NCBI RefSeq assembly: GCF_042186555.1
Contig: NC_133327.1
Coordinates: 333,027,126-333,091,125 of the forward strand
Reading direction: 5' to 3'
Length of the DNA: 64,000 nt
Source of the DNA: Aquarana catesbeiana
Taxonomy: Eukaryota > Chordata > Amphibia > Anura > Ranidae
The number at the start of each line of letters is the position of its first letter. Positions within the stretch are counted from its first letter, which is position 1. The notes beneath the pieces were generated by a model. The model saw only the letters and a list, made by a program, of their open reading frames with translations, ran no database searches and was not told where the DNA came from. The position numbers and the translations under genes are program-made. Of this stretch, positions 31,960 through 43,198 are shown one piece after another.

Positions 31960-32805
31960 AAAAAGTTTTGTTTTGTTTCTGTTACAAAACTTTGTAAATA
32001 AGTAAGTTTTCTCCTTCACTGATGGGCACTGAGGGGGCTGCACTGATGCGCACTGATAAGGTGGCACTGATGGGCACCGATGAGGTGGCACTGATGAGGT
32101 GGCACTGATAGGTGGCACTGATGGGCACTGATCGGTGGCACTGATATGTAGCACTGATGGACACACATAGGTGGCACTGATGGGCACTGAAAGGCAGCAC
32201 TGATGGGCACTGATAGATTGCATGAATGGGCACTGGTAGGGGGCACTGATGTACACTATTGAATGTTTCTGATGGGCATCACTTATTGGCAGGCATTATT
32301 GTTTGGCACTGATTGGCATCCATTGTGGGCACTGATTGGGATGCATTGTGGGTACTGATTGGCATCCCTGGTGGCCATGGGTGGCATACCTGGTGGTGAC
32401 TAGTGGTGGTCATCCCTGATGGTCCTGGTGGCATCCCTGGTGGTCCAGTGTGGGCATCCTGAGGGGGGGATAATCAATCAGCACAGACCCCCCTGTCAGA
32501 AGAGCAGTGATGGGCTCTTCTCTACTCATGTCTGACAGACGTGAGTGAGGAAAAGCCGATAAACAGCTTTTCCTGTTTACACTGTGATCAGCCATAATTG
32601 GACATGCCTGATCATGTGGTAAAGAGTCTCTGTCAGAGTTGTGGTGTGTCAGACTGACACGCCACAACAACGATCACTGCAATGCGCTCTCCCCTGGACG
32701 CGTATCGGTTTGTTATCCTGAAAGATGGCATATGATGTCCAATCAGGATAACACAACCACTTTGCTGACATCATTTTGCTATATGGCGGGCGGCAAGTGG
32801 TTAAA
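31960..32805. mobile_element. TTAA-type non-autonomous element carrying a minisatellite
   Basis: The right end reads GGCGGCAAGTGGTTAA (32790-32805), the usual terminus of a frog family with TTAA ends. The left part (TTACAAAACTTTGTAAATAA, TTTTCTCCTTCACTGATGGG) matches the element at about 48490-49482 in reverse. Its left terminus is missing, and it abuts the CR1/L2 remnant. Confidence 0.5.
32018..32460. repeat. minisatellite based on CACTGATGGGCACTGA
   Basis: About twenty copies of a 10-24-bp motif (GGTGGCACTGATGGGCACTG) that degrade rightwards into ATTGGCATCC and CATCCCTGGTGG variants. The reverse-complement family reappears at 48890-49190. Confidence 0.85.
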
Positions 32806-33029
32806 GTAGCATAAAAATTCAAAGGAGAAAGATTTTTACTGAGCATCTGAGAGTCATTTTGCACCACATCCTTTGTTTAAGCATAGCATATCAGAGAATG
32901 ATTTGTGGATTTTAAAGGTGCACAAATACAACAAAAAATTAGAAAAAATATAAATTTATTAAAGAACATTAAAGACATGAATATGTCCAATAAATCATAC
33001 AATATATAGACAGGTGCAAACTGATTGAA

Positions 33030-33064
33030 TCTCGACATGTTTCGCCAATGGTTTCTTCAGGAGA
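33030..33064 (-). ncRNA. hammerhead-like ribozyme motif, partly decayed
   Basis: On the minus strand: UCUC (stem I), CTGAAGA, an imperfect stem II AACC.AUU.GGC, GAAA, the self-complementary ACATGT, C, then GAGA pairing with UCUC. All core nucleotides are present, but stem II is weak. AATAAA follows about 85 nt downstream on the same strand (about 32945). Confidence 0.45.
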
Positions 33065-33321
33065 ATTATTATCAGGCACTGTACAAATGATCACTAAAGA
33101 GTCAAAAAATAGAAAAAGATTTTTAGAAAGACAAAAAAATATAACAAATATAAAATATACAAATATACAAATATACATTCTGAATTAAATTTCCTGGGTT
33201 GGCAAGGATCGAGCGACAACAAGACTTAGGTCAATTAATTACCTGTATATTTAATGAGTAAATTTAAAAGATTTTAAAGGCTCCAGAGTCATAGGGATGA
33301 ATCAATTTGTATCAATTGGTG

Positions 33322-33324
<3 letters not shown>

Positions 33325-33376
<52 letters not shown>
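33325..33376. repeat. (TA)n microsatellite
   Basis: About 25 TA units in the left arm of the fold-back element. The right arm has only TATACATATATA at the equivalent place, near 35120. Confidence 0.9.
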
Positions 33377-33380
<4 letters not shown>

Positions 33381-33829
33381 AAAGAGATGCCCACTTTTGG
33401 TCCATCTATGGGGAAAGACAATAATATTCAATATCAAGGATAAAAATCCATTAATCCAGAGGCTAACAATGTTGAAAACAAATTCCATACATTTCAAATC
33501 ATTGCCATTGTTCACATTAGTATTCCCTTCTCGGATAAATAGAGAAACCAAGAGGGGAGTGGGGAGGAGATAAAAGGAGGGTTTTTTCCCATAGCGCTCC
33601 AACTCATCAGAGGCCACCTTTTAAACCAAGAAAACATAACCAAATCAATATGAATAGGTCTCCCATCAATCAAGGATAAGAACCAGTAAAGCATTGCCTC
33701 CAAAGAAGCTTGATTACCTGCCATGAAAAGACCACCATGATATCTTCTCCCCCTCCTATGCTGGACCATAAAAGCTAACTGTGACTGGCATCCTTTTACA
33801 TCGTCCTCCACCCCCAATGGAGACATTTG

Positions 33830-34095
33830 ACATCAAATGAGGGTGAGGGCATCTTGTTGCGCCAGTGCACATGCTGAGGTCGTGCCGGAAATGACATCAA
33901 ATGTCGAGGACGCGCCGGAAATGAGGTCAAACATCAAAGACGATAGCGCCAAGGACACCTGACGTCCCGCACCGGAAATGATGGCAGACGTGTGAAACCT
34001 CAAGCGTCAAGGACGTCAGAGGCAATACAACGCCGACATCTGCGCCCTAATGGCATCAGACGTATCACGTAAAAATGTGGAACCGGCGCCATGAT
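33830..34095. promoter_or_regulatory. candidate internal promoter of the fold-back element
   Basis: Dense GACGTC/TGACGT (CRE/ATF-like) and CCGGAAATGA (ETS-like) sequences recur here and, inverted, at 34440-34620 in the other arm. The arrangement looks like a CpG-bearing promoter copied into both arms. No experimental support. Confidence 0.3.
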
Positions 34096-35532
34096 TTCAT
34101 CAATGTCCAGAGGGAGGAACGATCAGAGGAAGCCTAAACTACTGCCCTCCACAACTGTGCCCAAGATGATAGGGGCCACAGATTGTCATGGAGACCACGG
34201 AATGGGCAACTGGCAAATGGCGCCATCTAGTGGAGTCCAAGGAAATGGACAACACAAAAAATGACGTCCTGGGCGTCCATATGGTCACCTAATCCAGATT
34301 CAATCCCCAATAAATCAATTTAAACAATAAGATAACTGTATATAAAAAGTCTCAAAGTATGGGAAACAATGTTTCTCATATTTTTAGCATTTTTATATAC
34401 AGTTATCTGTCTGTATAAATTGGCGCCGGCTCCACGTTTCTACGTGATACGTCTGACGCCATTAGGGTTCTGACATCGACGTTGTTTTACCTCTAACGTC
34501 CGACATCCTTGATGTTTGACATTTCACATGTCTGGCATCATTTCCGGTGCGGGACATCAGGCGTCCTTGACACTATCGTCTTTGACGTTTGACGTAATTT
34601 CCAGCGCGACCGTGAAATGCGCACTGAGGCTACAAGGTGTCCTCATCCCCATTTGGTGCCGAATGTCTCCATTGGTGTGGAGGGGGATATAAAAGAATGC
34701 CAGTCACAGTTAGCTTTTATGGTCCAGCATAGGAGGGGGAGAAGATATCATGGTGGTCTTTTCATGGCAGGTAATCAAGCTTCTTTGGAGGCAATGCTTT
34801 ACTTGTTCTTATCCTTGATTGATGGGAGACTTATTCATATTGATTTAGTTATGTGTTCTTGGTTTAAAAGGTGGCCTCTGATGAGTTGGAGCTCTAAGGG
34901 AAAAAAACCTCCTTTTTCTCCCTTTCACTCCACTCTTGGTTTCTCCATTTATCCGAGAAGGGAATACTAATGTGGACAATGGGGATGAATTAAAATCTTG
35001 TCAACATTGTTAGCCTCAGGTAGGCCTTTCTGCCTTATTTTCTGGATTAATGGATTTTTATCCTTGATATTCAATATTATTGTCTTTCCCCATAGATGGA
35101 CCAAAAGTGGGTATCTGTTTATACATATATATCTCTCTATGGTTACACCAATTGATCCAAATTGATTCATCCCTATGACTCCGGAGCCTTTAAAATCTTT
35201 TAAATTTACTCATTGAATACACAGGTAATTAATTGACCTAAGTCTTGTTGTCGCTCGATCCTTGCCAATCCAAGTAATTAAATTCCAAATGTATATTTGT
35301 ATATTTTATATTTGTTATATTTTTTGTCTTTCTAAAAATCTTTTTCTATTTTTTGACTCTTTAGTGATCATTTGTACAGTGCCTGATTTTCACCTGTCTA
35401 TGTATTGTATGATCATATTGGACATATTCATGTCTTTATATTGCTTTTATCGTTCTTTAATAAATTTATATTTTTTCTACTTTTTTGTTGTATTTGTGCA
35501 CCTTTAAATCCCCAAATCCTTCTCTGATATGC

Positions 35533-35890
35533 TAGCATAAAAAAGTGCAAATGTTTATTTAATACAAAAGTTAAAAAACAAGATTTTTTGGAATTTATGT
35601 GCACAGATACATGATAAAATCACATCTGTCACCTAATGACAGATCTATGTATATAGTATATAGGGGTCACAAGTGATGTGGTCCTCCTAAAGTAGTAAAC
35701 CACATGGGGGTGTCCAATTGCTCTCTACATGTTTCATGGATTGATCCTCTTCTTCAGGATTAAACAGCAAAACAATATCTATAACAAGATATAATATCAG
35801 TCAAATACAAACAAAAATAACAATACAATTAGTGAATATTAAATGTAATTGCATCAGTAATATACACAAATAGTTGATCAATTGCTTACT
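35533..35890 (-). mobile_element. short element with hammerhead-like motif, minus strand
   Basis: Sequence between the fold-back element and the minisatellite. It contains the motif at 35721-35761 and, 160-170 nt downstream on the minus strand, TTAAATAAACATT with AATAAA (about 35556). Its boundaries are not defined. Confidence 0.35.
35721..35761 (-). ncRNA. hammerhead-like ribozyme motif, stem I decayed
   Basis: Minus strand: CTGAAGA (35757-35751), stem II with GGAT.CA.ATCC, GAAA, the self-complementary ACATGT (35732-35727), then A and GAGAG. The core and stem II are intact, but the 5' side of stem I (AATC) no longer pairs well. Confidence 0.4.
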
Positions 35891-35954
35891 ACTGTGGACT
35901 CCTGGTAATTGCAGGGTCACCACCAAATCTCCCCCACGGCAGACATGGTGGGCA

Positions 35955-36235
35955 GGAAATGCCCCCTGCCCCTGTATAATGTACCCTGCTCCCATGTAGT
36001 GTGCCCTGATCCCATGTAATGTGCCCTGCTGTCTTGTAATGTGCTCTGACACCATGGTTTGTACCCTGCCCCCATGTAATGTGCCCGGCCCAACGTAATT
36101 TGCCCTGCTCCCATGTAAAGTGCCCTGCTGTCATGTAATGTGCCCTGCCCCCCCACCCATGTAATGTGCCCTGCTACCCCTTATGTAATGTGTCCTGCTA
36201 CACCCAAGTAGTGTACCCTTCAGCCCAGTATACTG
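35955..36235. repeat. 20-bp minisatellite (GTGCCCTGCTCCCATGTAAT)
   Basis: About thirteen units of 19-21 bp with CCTG and ATGTAATGTG in each. They drift rightwards into CCCTTGTACCTCACCCTGCT variants. Open frames on the minus strand are by-products of the repeat. Confidence 0.85.
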
Positions 36236-36392
36236 GGCTCTCCTGACCCCCTGTGTTCTGTCCTGCTGACCCCTTGTACCTCACCCTGCTGCTCCCTGTA
36301 CACTGCGTATCTCAGGTGCAACATCTGTGCAGTAAAAGGCAAGCAAAAATTTCACATTATATACATACATAATAATATTGATTCTATTATTT

Positions 36393-37269
36393 AACCGCTC
36401 CAGCCCCGGAAGATTTTACCCCCTTCCTGACCAGAGCACTTTTTACAATTTGGCACTGCGTTGCTTTAACTGACAATTGCGCGGTCCTTCACCGCTGTAC
36501 CCAAATGAAATTTGTGTCCTTTTTTCCCACAAATAGAGCTTTCTTTTGGTGGTATTTGATCACCTCTGGTTTTTATTTCTTGTGCTATAAACAAAAAAAG
36601 AACAACAATTTTGAAAAAAAAAAACTATAAATAAATATCCCCCAAATTGTTTTTAAAAAACAAACTTCTTCATCAGTTTAGGCCAATATATATTCTTCTA
36701 CATATTTTTGGTAAAAAACATTGCAATAAGCCTATATTGATTGGTTTGCGCAAAATTTATAGCATCTACAAACTATGGGAAAGATTTATGGCATTTTTAT
36801 GGCATTTTTATTATTTTTTTTACTAGTAATGGCATTAATCTGCTATTTTTAGCAGCATTGCGACATTGCGATGGACAGATTGGACAATTTTGACACTTTT
36901 TTGGGACCATTGACAATTATACACCGATCAGTGCTATAAATATGCACTGATTATTGTGTAAATGTCACTGGCAGGGAAGGGGATAACACTAGGGGGCGAT
37001 CACGGAGTTAAATGTGTGTTCCCTCACTGTGTTCCAACGGTGTGGGGATGGGAGTGACTAGGAGAGGAGCCATATCATTTGTTCCTACTTAGTAGGAACA
37101 AACGATATGGCTACTCTTCTCTGACAACACAGGGATTTGCGGCGTCCATGCGCATCGGGTCCCCCACTGTGCAGTGGGCATGCGTGCCATCTGGTGGCCG
37201 AAAAGTGGAAGGACGTACCCGTACGGGATTACGTAGTATATCTGCGTGAGCCAGTCGGGAACCGGTTAA
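36393..37269. mobile_element. TTAA-flanked non-autonomous DNA element, complete
   Basis: Bounded by TTAACCGCTCCAGCC at the left and GGGAACCGGTTAA at the right, so both ends carry TTAA, the hallmark of piggyBac-like insertion. The interior has CACAAATAGAGCTTTCTTTT and GGTGGTATTTGATCACC, shared with 42010-42070 and 49310-49345. An inverted pair (GAGCCATATCATTTGTTCCT and TAGGAACAAACGATATGGCT) lies at about 37066-37115. No coding capacity. Confidence 0.6.
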
Positions 37270-38039
37270 TGATATTTCTAAAAATAATTGATGTTATAAC
37301 AACTGCTCACTGATCACATCAATGTTCCATGAGCTGTAGAGTTGAATAATATTTCAGGGGTTCCCTGAGATCTCAGACTTTTTGTCAAGGGTTCCTCGAA
37401 GGTAAAATGGTTGAGCACCCCTGCTTTACACAAAACTTGCCTTATGTGTGCTGAAGGTAACAATGCTAAATGCTTGCAGAGCAGATCAGATACAGTTCAG
37501 GGGACTGATTTGCATATAGCATTCACTATCAGATGAACTATAAGAACATCATTAGATATTAATGAAATATAACAATATTATGAGTAAATGCATACTATAA
37601 TCTGGTATTTCCAATTCCCTTAGTGTATTATAGTTATTAGTAAATAAGTACTATAAGTGAATGTGCACTGGACTATCCAGGGATCATAGAACCATAAATA
37701 AATAATATGCCTTACAGGATATTTCCGAATTTAATTAGGACATACTCTGACCCTCAGTTATAATGTTTGACATATTACTTGCATTTAACTCTGATTGGTT
37801 TCTGGTTAAAAAATAAACTCATAGAGACAAAATCAATGGAAGTATGAATTTGAATATTGGCCCTGGGTAATTAAACCATTTAGTTCTCTGAAATAAAAAG
37901 GGTTTTTGATTTGGAATTTTGGTAAATACAGAATGATCATCTAAAATGACATTTTCCAAGTGCCACCAGGTGCCTAGTGGAATGCATAGCTTTTAATGAG
38001 GACCGGTCACAGTTCATAGGCATAAATATGTAATGGCAA
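37270..38039. other. intergenic sequence, possible hAT-like end
   Basis: No gene. GGGTTCCTCGAAGGTAAAAT followed by GGTTGAGCACCCCTGC (about 37389-37424) resembles the end of a common frog hAT-type short element, but I cannot place the other end. Confidence 0.3.
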
Positions 38040-38270
38040 GAAAAACAGAAATGAAAGGCGCACACACCTAGTGCATTACCAAAGATAACTTAATAATAAG
38101 AAATGTTTATATAAAAGTGGGTACTCACAAAATGCAACTGAAAAAAGGCCATAAACACAATGCATGGACATACACAGAACACGGGGTACAGCTAACGTGT
38201 TTTGGGAGCGCACTCCCTTCCTCAGAGCTAGGCCCCAATATTTAATTGATAGCGGTTAGGTAGGGGGTAG
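38040..38270 (-). mobile_element. short element with hammerhead-like motif, minus strand
   Basis: Contains the motif at 38190-38229 followed, on the minus strand, by about 150 nt with ATTGTGTTTATGGCC and GTGTGTGCGCCTTTCATTTC to about 38045. This resembles the tails of other hammerhead-bearing units. Boundaries are not defined and no clear AATAAA is seen. Confidence 0.35.
38190..38229 (-). ncRNA. hammerhead-like ribozyme motif, G12 lost
   Basis: Minus strand, exactly 40 nt: AGCU (stem I), CTGAGGA, stem II GGGAG.TGCG.CTCCC, AAAA in place of GAAA, ACACGT, T, then AGCU pairing with the first AGCU. The stems are intact, but the catalytic G12 is A, so it should be inactive. Confidence 0.45.
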
Positions 38271-38915
38271 GATAGGTACTTTTCTGTTTCCAGACAGTAT
38301 AAAGATTATAGGTAAGTTCATCTTATTGTATGTATGTTATGAACATTAGCCATTTATTGTTGTATTGTAAAATGCACCAGTACCTCCAATGAATACATGT
38401 ACAGTATTTTGTAGAATGAGGAAGGTTCACTGTGGAATTGAATTGTATGCACGGCTAGCTTGTATCCACAACACTTAGTAGGACACTGCATAGGACAATC
38501 TTATTTCTTGCTACAGACATGAAAAATTATGCTAGCCTTTCCTTTAAAACAATTCATAGAAAAACCATAAAATGGATACCAGCAAACAGCTATTTTTTGC
38601 CCCAAAAACATGTTTCCTACCTCTTTAAGAAACCAATCATCAAGATGTAGCATATTGCAACATCATAAATCTTAGCAAATAGTCATTTAATGTGTTCTGT
38701 GAAAAGATAATGGTGGCTGAAGGTAATGCGACTTGGTAGACTAAAGTTCAGTGTGAAAAACCCTGTAAGTAAGCTGCATTGCTTGGTCATCTAACATTAC
38801 CTTTTGTCATTTTTGCTTTAAAACCGTATGCAGTCTGCATTAGCATTACATACCTGTACTAGTTTTCAGTGACCAAAGTAAAGTGTAAAAGTGTTTGCAG
38901 GGCCCTGAGACACAA

Positions 38916-39190
38916 GGGGGTTTATTTACAAAGGCAAATCCACTGTGCACTACAAGTGCACTGCACGTGCACTTGGTAGTGCAGTCGCTGTAGATCTGAG
39001 GGGGATATGCAAGGAGGGGGACATGCAAGGAAAATAAACAAACACATTTTTTGCATGATTGGATGATAGAAATCAGCAAGCTTCCCCTCATTTCAGATCT
39101 TCCCATCAGATCTACAGCGACTGCCCTTCTAAGTGCACTTGCAGTGCGCCTGTAGTGCACAGTGTATTTGCCTTTAGTAAACCAACCCCT
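38916..39190. mobile_element. 275-bp inverted-repeat MITE
   Basis: Ends GGGGGTTTATTTACAAAGGC and GCCTTTAGTAAACCAACCCC are inverted copies. Inner parts CACTGTGCACTACAAGTGCA and CAGTCGCTGTAGATCTGA are also mirrored. I recognise it as an abundant frog short inverted-repeat family. Non-coding. Confidence 0.75.
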
Positions 39191-40890
39191 TTATCCCTTT
39201 TCTTGTTACTTGGCTGAAATGTTGGCAAAATTGCATCATTTCCTAAGGCCAGAGTATCAGTTTGCTTTTGTCGTAATTTGTTACTTGGCTAAAAAGCTAA
39301 TCTTTCATTTTCTGAGGTATATGTAAAGTGTGTTTTTCTCCAAAAGGGTTGCTGTAATGCTAGTGACGAAGTGTATTGTACAGAGCCTAAACCAGATAAA
39401 TGTATTCCATAGAGGCCGTTCATGCTCTTACAGGGTAAAATAGAAAAAAGGAAAGAAAAAAAAAGAAATCTGTAAATAATTTAAGCAAAACTGAAACAAC
39501 ATTAAAAAAATTGTGATGGCTGGCTTAAAAATGTTAATGTGTGACTACCCAGTCCATGAACTGGGCTGATTTCACAGGTTCTTCATGTGCAATCTAGTAT
39601 GATACTATTTTTTTCCATATAACCCCAGCCCCCAAAGACTCTTTTCATGCTATAAATCACATAAAAGGAGGAGGTGGTGGAAAAAGAGGTAGAGGAGGAG
39701 GAAGAGGTGGAAGTAGAGAAGGCATAGAGGGAGGAGAAGTTGGAGGAGGGTGAGTAGAGTTTCTATGTTCAAATTTTCAGCCGTCTACCCTCTGGCTGTA
39801 GAATTTTTACCACCTCCATTTGGTGCTGTCTGCCCTTCCCTTTGTATTGTGGACTGGAGGAAGGCTATGGCTATAAGTTTTCCCTTTGAACATATGCCTC
39901 AAGTGACCTGACAATTATGAAATAAGTATTTTTAAAAAATGACTGTCAAGTGCCTGGAAGGACAAATAGAATGCTGCGAAGGCAAAGGATTTGCTGATGT
40001 GCCTCTGCTGTGTGCTTCGTAATAAAATGATAAAGAAACAAATCTGATAAGTATGAACAATACACAATAAATACTAACAAGTGAAAAAATGGAGGCTGGG
40101 AAATGTCTACTGTGGGGCCACCCATGTCAGAAACTTTCTGCTATAATGCACATTGTATATGGGAGAGGTGCAATTCAAAGAGCTTGGTCAAAGTGGAAAT
40201 TAAACCAAAAGCTTAAAATGTAGCTTATTTTGCAGGGTTTCTTTAGCAGCTGAGGCTTGTTGCCATCTGAAGCTGTACTGTACAGTCACTGTAAGATATT
40301 TGTAGATACTGTCTCTAAAAAATACACTTCAATTTCCATTTCAAGAAAAAAAACTGCCTATCCCTTCCTCTTATATTGCAGCCTAACCAATCTGTTTACA
40401 TATTGTCCAGCCACTAAACAATATATGTAGCTATTTTTTATTAGCTATTAATTAGCTATTATTTTTAGCTATTAAAGTGATTGTGAACTGTCCTGACACT
40501 AGCCAGTTTGTAACAAACAAATATCTAAAGTCTATTAAGTTAATAAAGAATGTATATGCCCAAGCTTGAGTGGCCTGGGGTGGTCAGTGGGCGGATCACT
40601 ACTATGCTTCGGCATATACATTTTTCACTTTTTTTCTGGCAGAGATTTCTTGATCCACATCGATCAATGTAAATTAAGGAATCAGTTATGCTCTCTTTTT
40701 TCATTCAGCCCACAGGCTGCATGGAAAAAATACATTACATATATGCCTAACAAAAACCATTGACATAATGGTTCATTGCTGGACTTTTAATGGTTATACT
40801 GGGATGATGCCTGCAGCTGCAGACATCATCCCAGTATTGTTTTTGAAGCCGTCGGTTGACTTTCTTGTAAAAGCAATCCTAAAAGCTAGT
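39191..40890. other. intergenic sequence with a purine-rich tract
   Basis: No gene recognised. A GGA/GAA-rich tract lies at 39662-39752 (AGGAGGAGGTGGTGGAAAAA and similar). The rest is AT-rich and unremarkable. Confidence 0.45.
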
Positions 40891-41019
40891 TAGCTAATGG
40901 ATTGTTTTTTTTTCAAGCAGTGGGAGGGGACATCCCCCCGCCACCTTCCATGGCTTTCTCTGGCTCTCCCGCCCTACCAGGGAACCCAAGAATGCACCCG
41001 GTGGTTTCAGCTGACCATA

Positions 41020-42213
41020 AAGCTGATTGTCACTTTAATAAGATATTTCTCACACATGCCATCAGTATATGTGGAATTACAACTACACATTCTGCTACGT
41101 CTATGGAGATATCACATGTAAGAGACTTTTTGGCAGCCTAGCCACATACAGGAGCCCAAAATCCAACAACCACCTTCAGGCTTTCAAAGGGTGTTATTTT
41201 CTCATTTCACTTCCTGAATACCTATCACAGATTTGGAGGCCCAGAAATGCCAGGATAGTTCAAAACACCCCCCAAATTACAACTTTTTGGAAAGTAAACG
41301 CTCCAAGCTATTTGCTAAGAGGCATGGCAAGTATTTTGCAGATATCATTTGTTGCCACGAGTTTTTTGAAAATTAAGAAAGAAAACGAAAATGTATTTTT
41401 TAAATTGTTTTCATTTTTCTAAACCTTGTGACAAAAAAATTAGATCTGCAATATACTTACCATGCCTCTTATCAAATTCATTGGAGTGTCTACTTTCCAC
41501 AAAGGGGTCATTTTGGGGGTGGGGGGTTACTTTGTACTATACTGGCATTTCAGTACCTCTGAAACTATGTTAGACAGTGAGAAAGAGACATAAGGAAATA
41601 CACCCTTTGAAAGCCTGAAGGTAGAAGGATTTTGGGGGCTTGTGCCTGGCTAGGTTGCCAAACAGTTTCTCACATATGGTATCCTCACACTCAAGAGAAG
41701 TGGCAGAATGTGTTTGGGGTGCAATTCCACATATACCCATGTCATGTGGGAGAAAGATCTCATTAAACTGACAATTTTGTGTAAAAAAAATATTTATCAT
41801 CCTCCTAAAAACCTGTGGTAAAAAATAAAATCTTCCATGCACTCAACATGTCTCTTAGCAAAAAAATATTTTTTTTGTTTTTACCAAAGACATATAGCAA
41901 AATATATTTTGCCCTAAATTCATGACAAAATTGTATTTTATTTGATATTTTTATAGCAGAAAGTAGAAAATATTGTTGTTTTTTTTCAAAATGTTCTGTA
42001 TTTTTTTGTTTATAGCTCAAAATATAAAAAAACAGATGGTGATCAAATACCACCAAAAGAAAGCTCTATTTGTGTGAAACAAATGTTATAAATTTAATTT
42101 GGGAACATAGTTGCAAGGCTGAGTGATTACCAGCTAAAGTAGTGCAGTGCTAAATAGCAAAAAATGCTCTGATCATGCAGGGGGTAAATACTTCCGGAGT
42201 TCAAGTGGTTAAA
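41020..42213. mobile_element. inverted-repeat element with TTAA right end
   Basis: Segments at 41040-41250 (GCCTAGCCACATACAGGAGC, CTTCAGGCTTTCAAAGGGTG) are mirrored at 41570-41770 (CACCCTTTGAAAGCCTGAAG, GCCTGGCTAGGTTGCC). The right half continues with GATCAAATACCACCAAAAGA to TTCAAGTGGTTAA at about 42213, the same terminus as the element at 36393 in reverse. The left terminus is unclear. Confidence 0.55.
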
Positions 42214-42251
42214 GGATTGGTGTTTTTTTCATGTTGTTCTCAAAATTAAAT

Positions 42252-42600
42252 TAACCACTTAAGGACCTCCTGCTCGCAATATCCTGCGGACAGGTGGCCT
42301 GTACAGGCACAGTGACGTACTGGTACATCGCTGCCTGTTTCCCAGGCTAGGGCGCAAGTATGCGTGCCCCCCTGGCCAACACCCACTTTGTATACAGCAG
42401 GAGCCAATGATTCATGGCTGGGACCTGCTGATCAGCTGTGTCCAATCACAACTCAGAGCCCTGTGTTGACAATCAGCACAGTACATTAGTGTCATTAGTA
42501 GAGTGACAGTGTATAGTATTGCCACTGATCACTGTATTAGTGTCATTGATGATGTCAGTTTTTTTTTTTACTTTGTTAAATGGCCCCCATGGTAGTGCCC
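42252..42600. mobile_element. TTAA-type element fragment
   Basis: Begins TTAACCACTTAAGGACC, a standard start for the frog family whose other members lie at 31960 and 36393. The rest fades into unassigned sequence, and no right end is found. Confidence 0.4.
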
Positions 42601-42746
42601 AGCTCTCCTTGCCCTTTTTGACAATAGCTTGCATATTAGCCTTTAATATTAGCAGACTTATTTATCAGGACTGCCCCTCCCCCCATACATTTCTGTGGAG
42701 TTTAATGCTAAGTTTGTGTTTTGTTTGTAATCCCTTGAGATGATTG

Positions 42747-43198
42747 CTGGGATACATAGATGATGAAGGTATATCTAAGAATGTGCAAACCTTCCTGCAA
42801 ATTGTCCTGTTTTATGCAAAGAAGATGATAACTATGCATTGGAAATACTATAGCGTTCTGGCTCACTATAGTCAACTAAGCGATACCCCTATACAAATTG
42901 ACGTATGAGGCCAGAGGATGCCCAAAAAAATTTTATAAGATTTAGAGCCCGTGGGTTGTTTCAGATCGAACCATACCACCTTCTCTTTGATTTCTCGAAA
43001 TGCATAGGTTGACTCTTCGTCGTCAGACTGGAACTCAGAAGGCAAATATGAGACTCCTCTATTAATATGTACTCACTGATTGGATACCATGTAATGTACT
43101 TTATTACTGATTGAGCACTGTTTGCTCCAATAATAACACTTGAAAATTTGCGTATTTGTTTGTATGTAAACAATAAAAATTAAACCTTTAAAAAAAAA
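42747..43198 (+). pseudogene. 3' end of a second Tx1/L1-type LINE
   Basis: A frame at 42747-42908 gives LGYIDDEGISKNVQTFLQIV and FYAKKMITMHWKYYSVLAHY before TGA. It resembles the C-terminus of L1/Tx1 ORF2 proteins (a KKxIxxHW box), and a MPKK segment follows in the next frame. The element ends CAATAAAAATTAAACC and a run of A at 43188-43198, as a 5'-truncated LINE would. It is only about 450 bp long, so the family call is tentative. Confidence 0.5.

Larger units (their letters stand above)
32885..35532. mobile_element. 2.6-kb fold-back element
   Basis: The left arm starts AGCATATCAGAGAATGATTT and the right arm ends with a complement (AATCCTTCTCTGATATGCT). Long inner matches include CAATTGGTGTAA, TGGTCCAGCATAGGAGGGGG and TACGTGATACGTCTGACGCC. 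The centre lies near 34350, with a left-arm-only spacer of about 230 bp (34095-34330). AGCATA occurs at both outer edges and may be the target duplication. A decayed hammerhead-like motif is in the left arm only (33030-33064). A (TA)n run of about 50 bp is at 33325. Confidence 0.75.
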
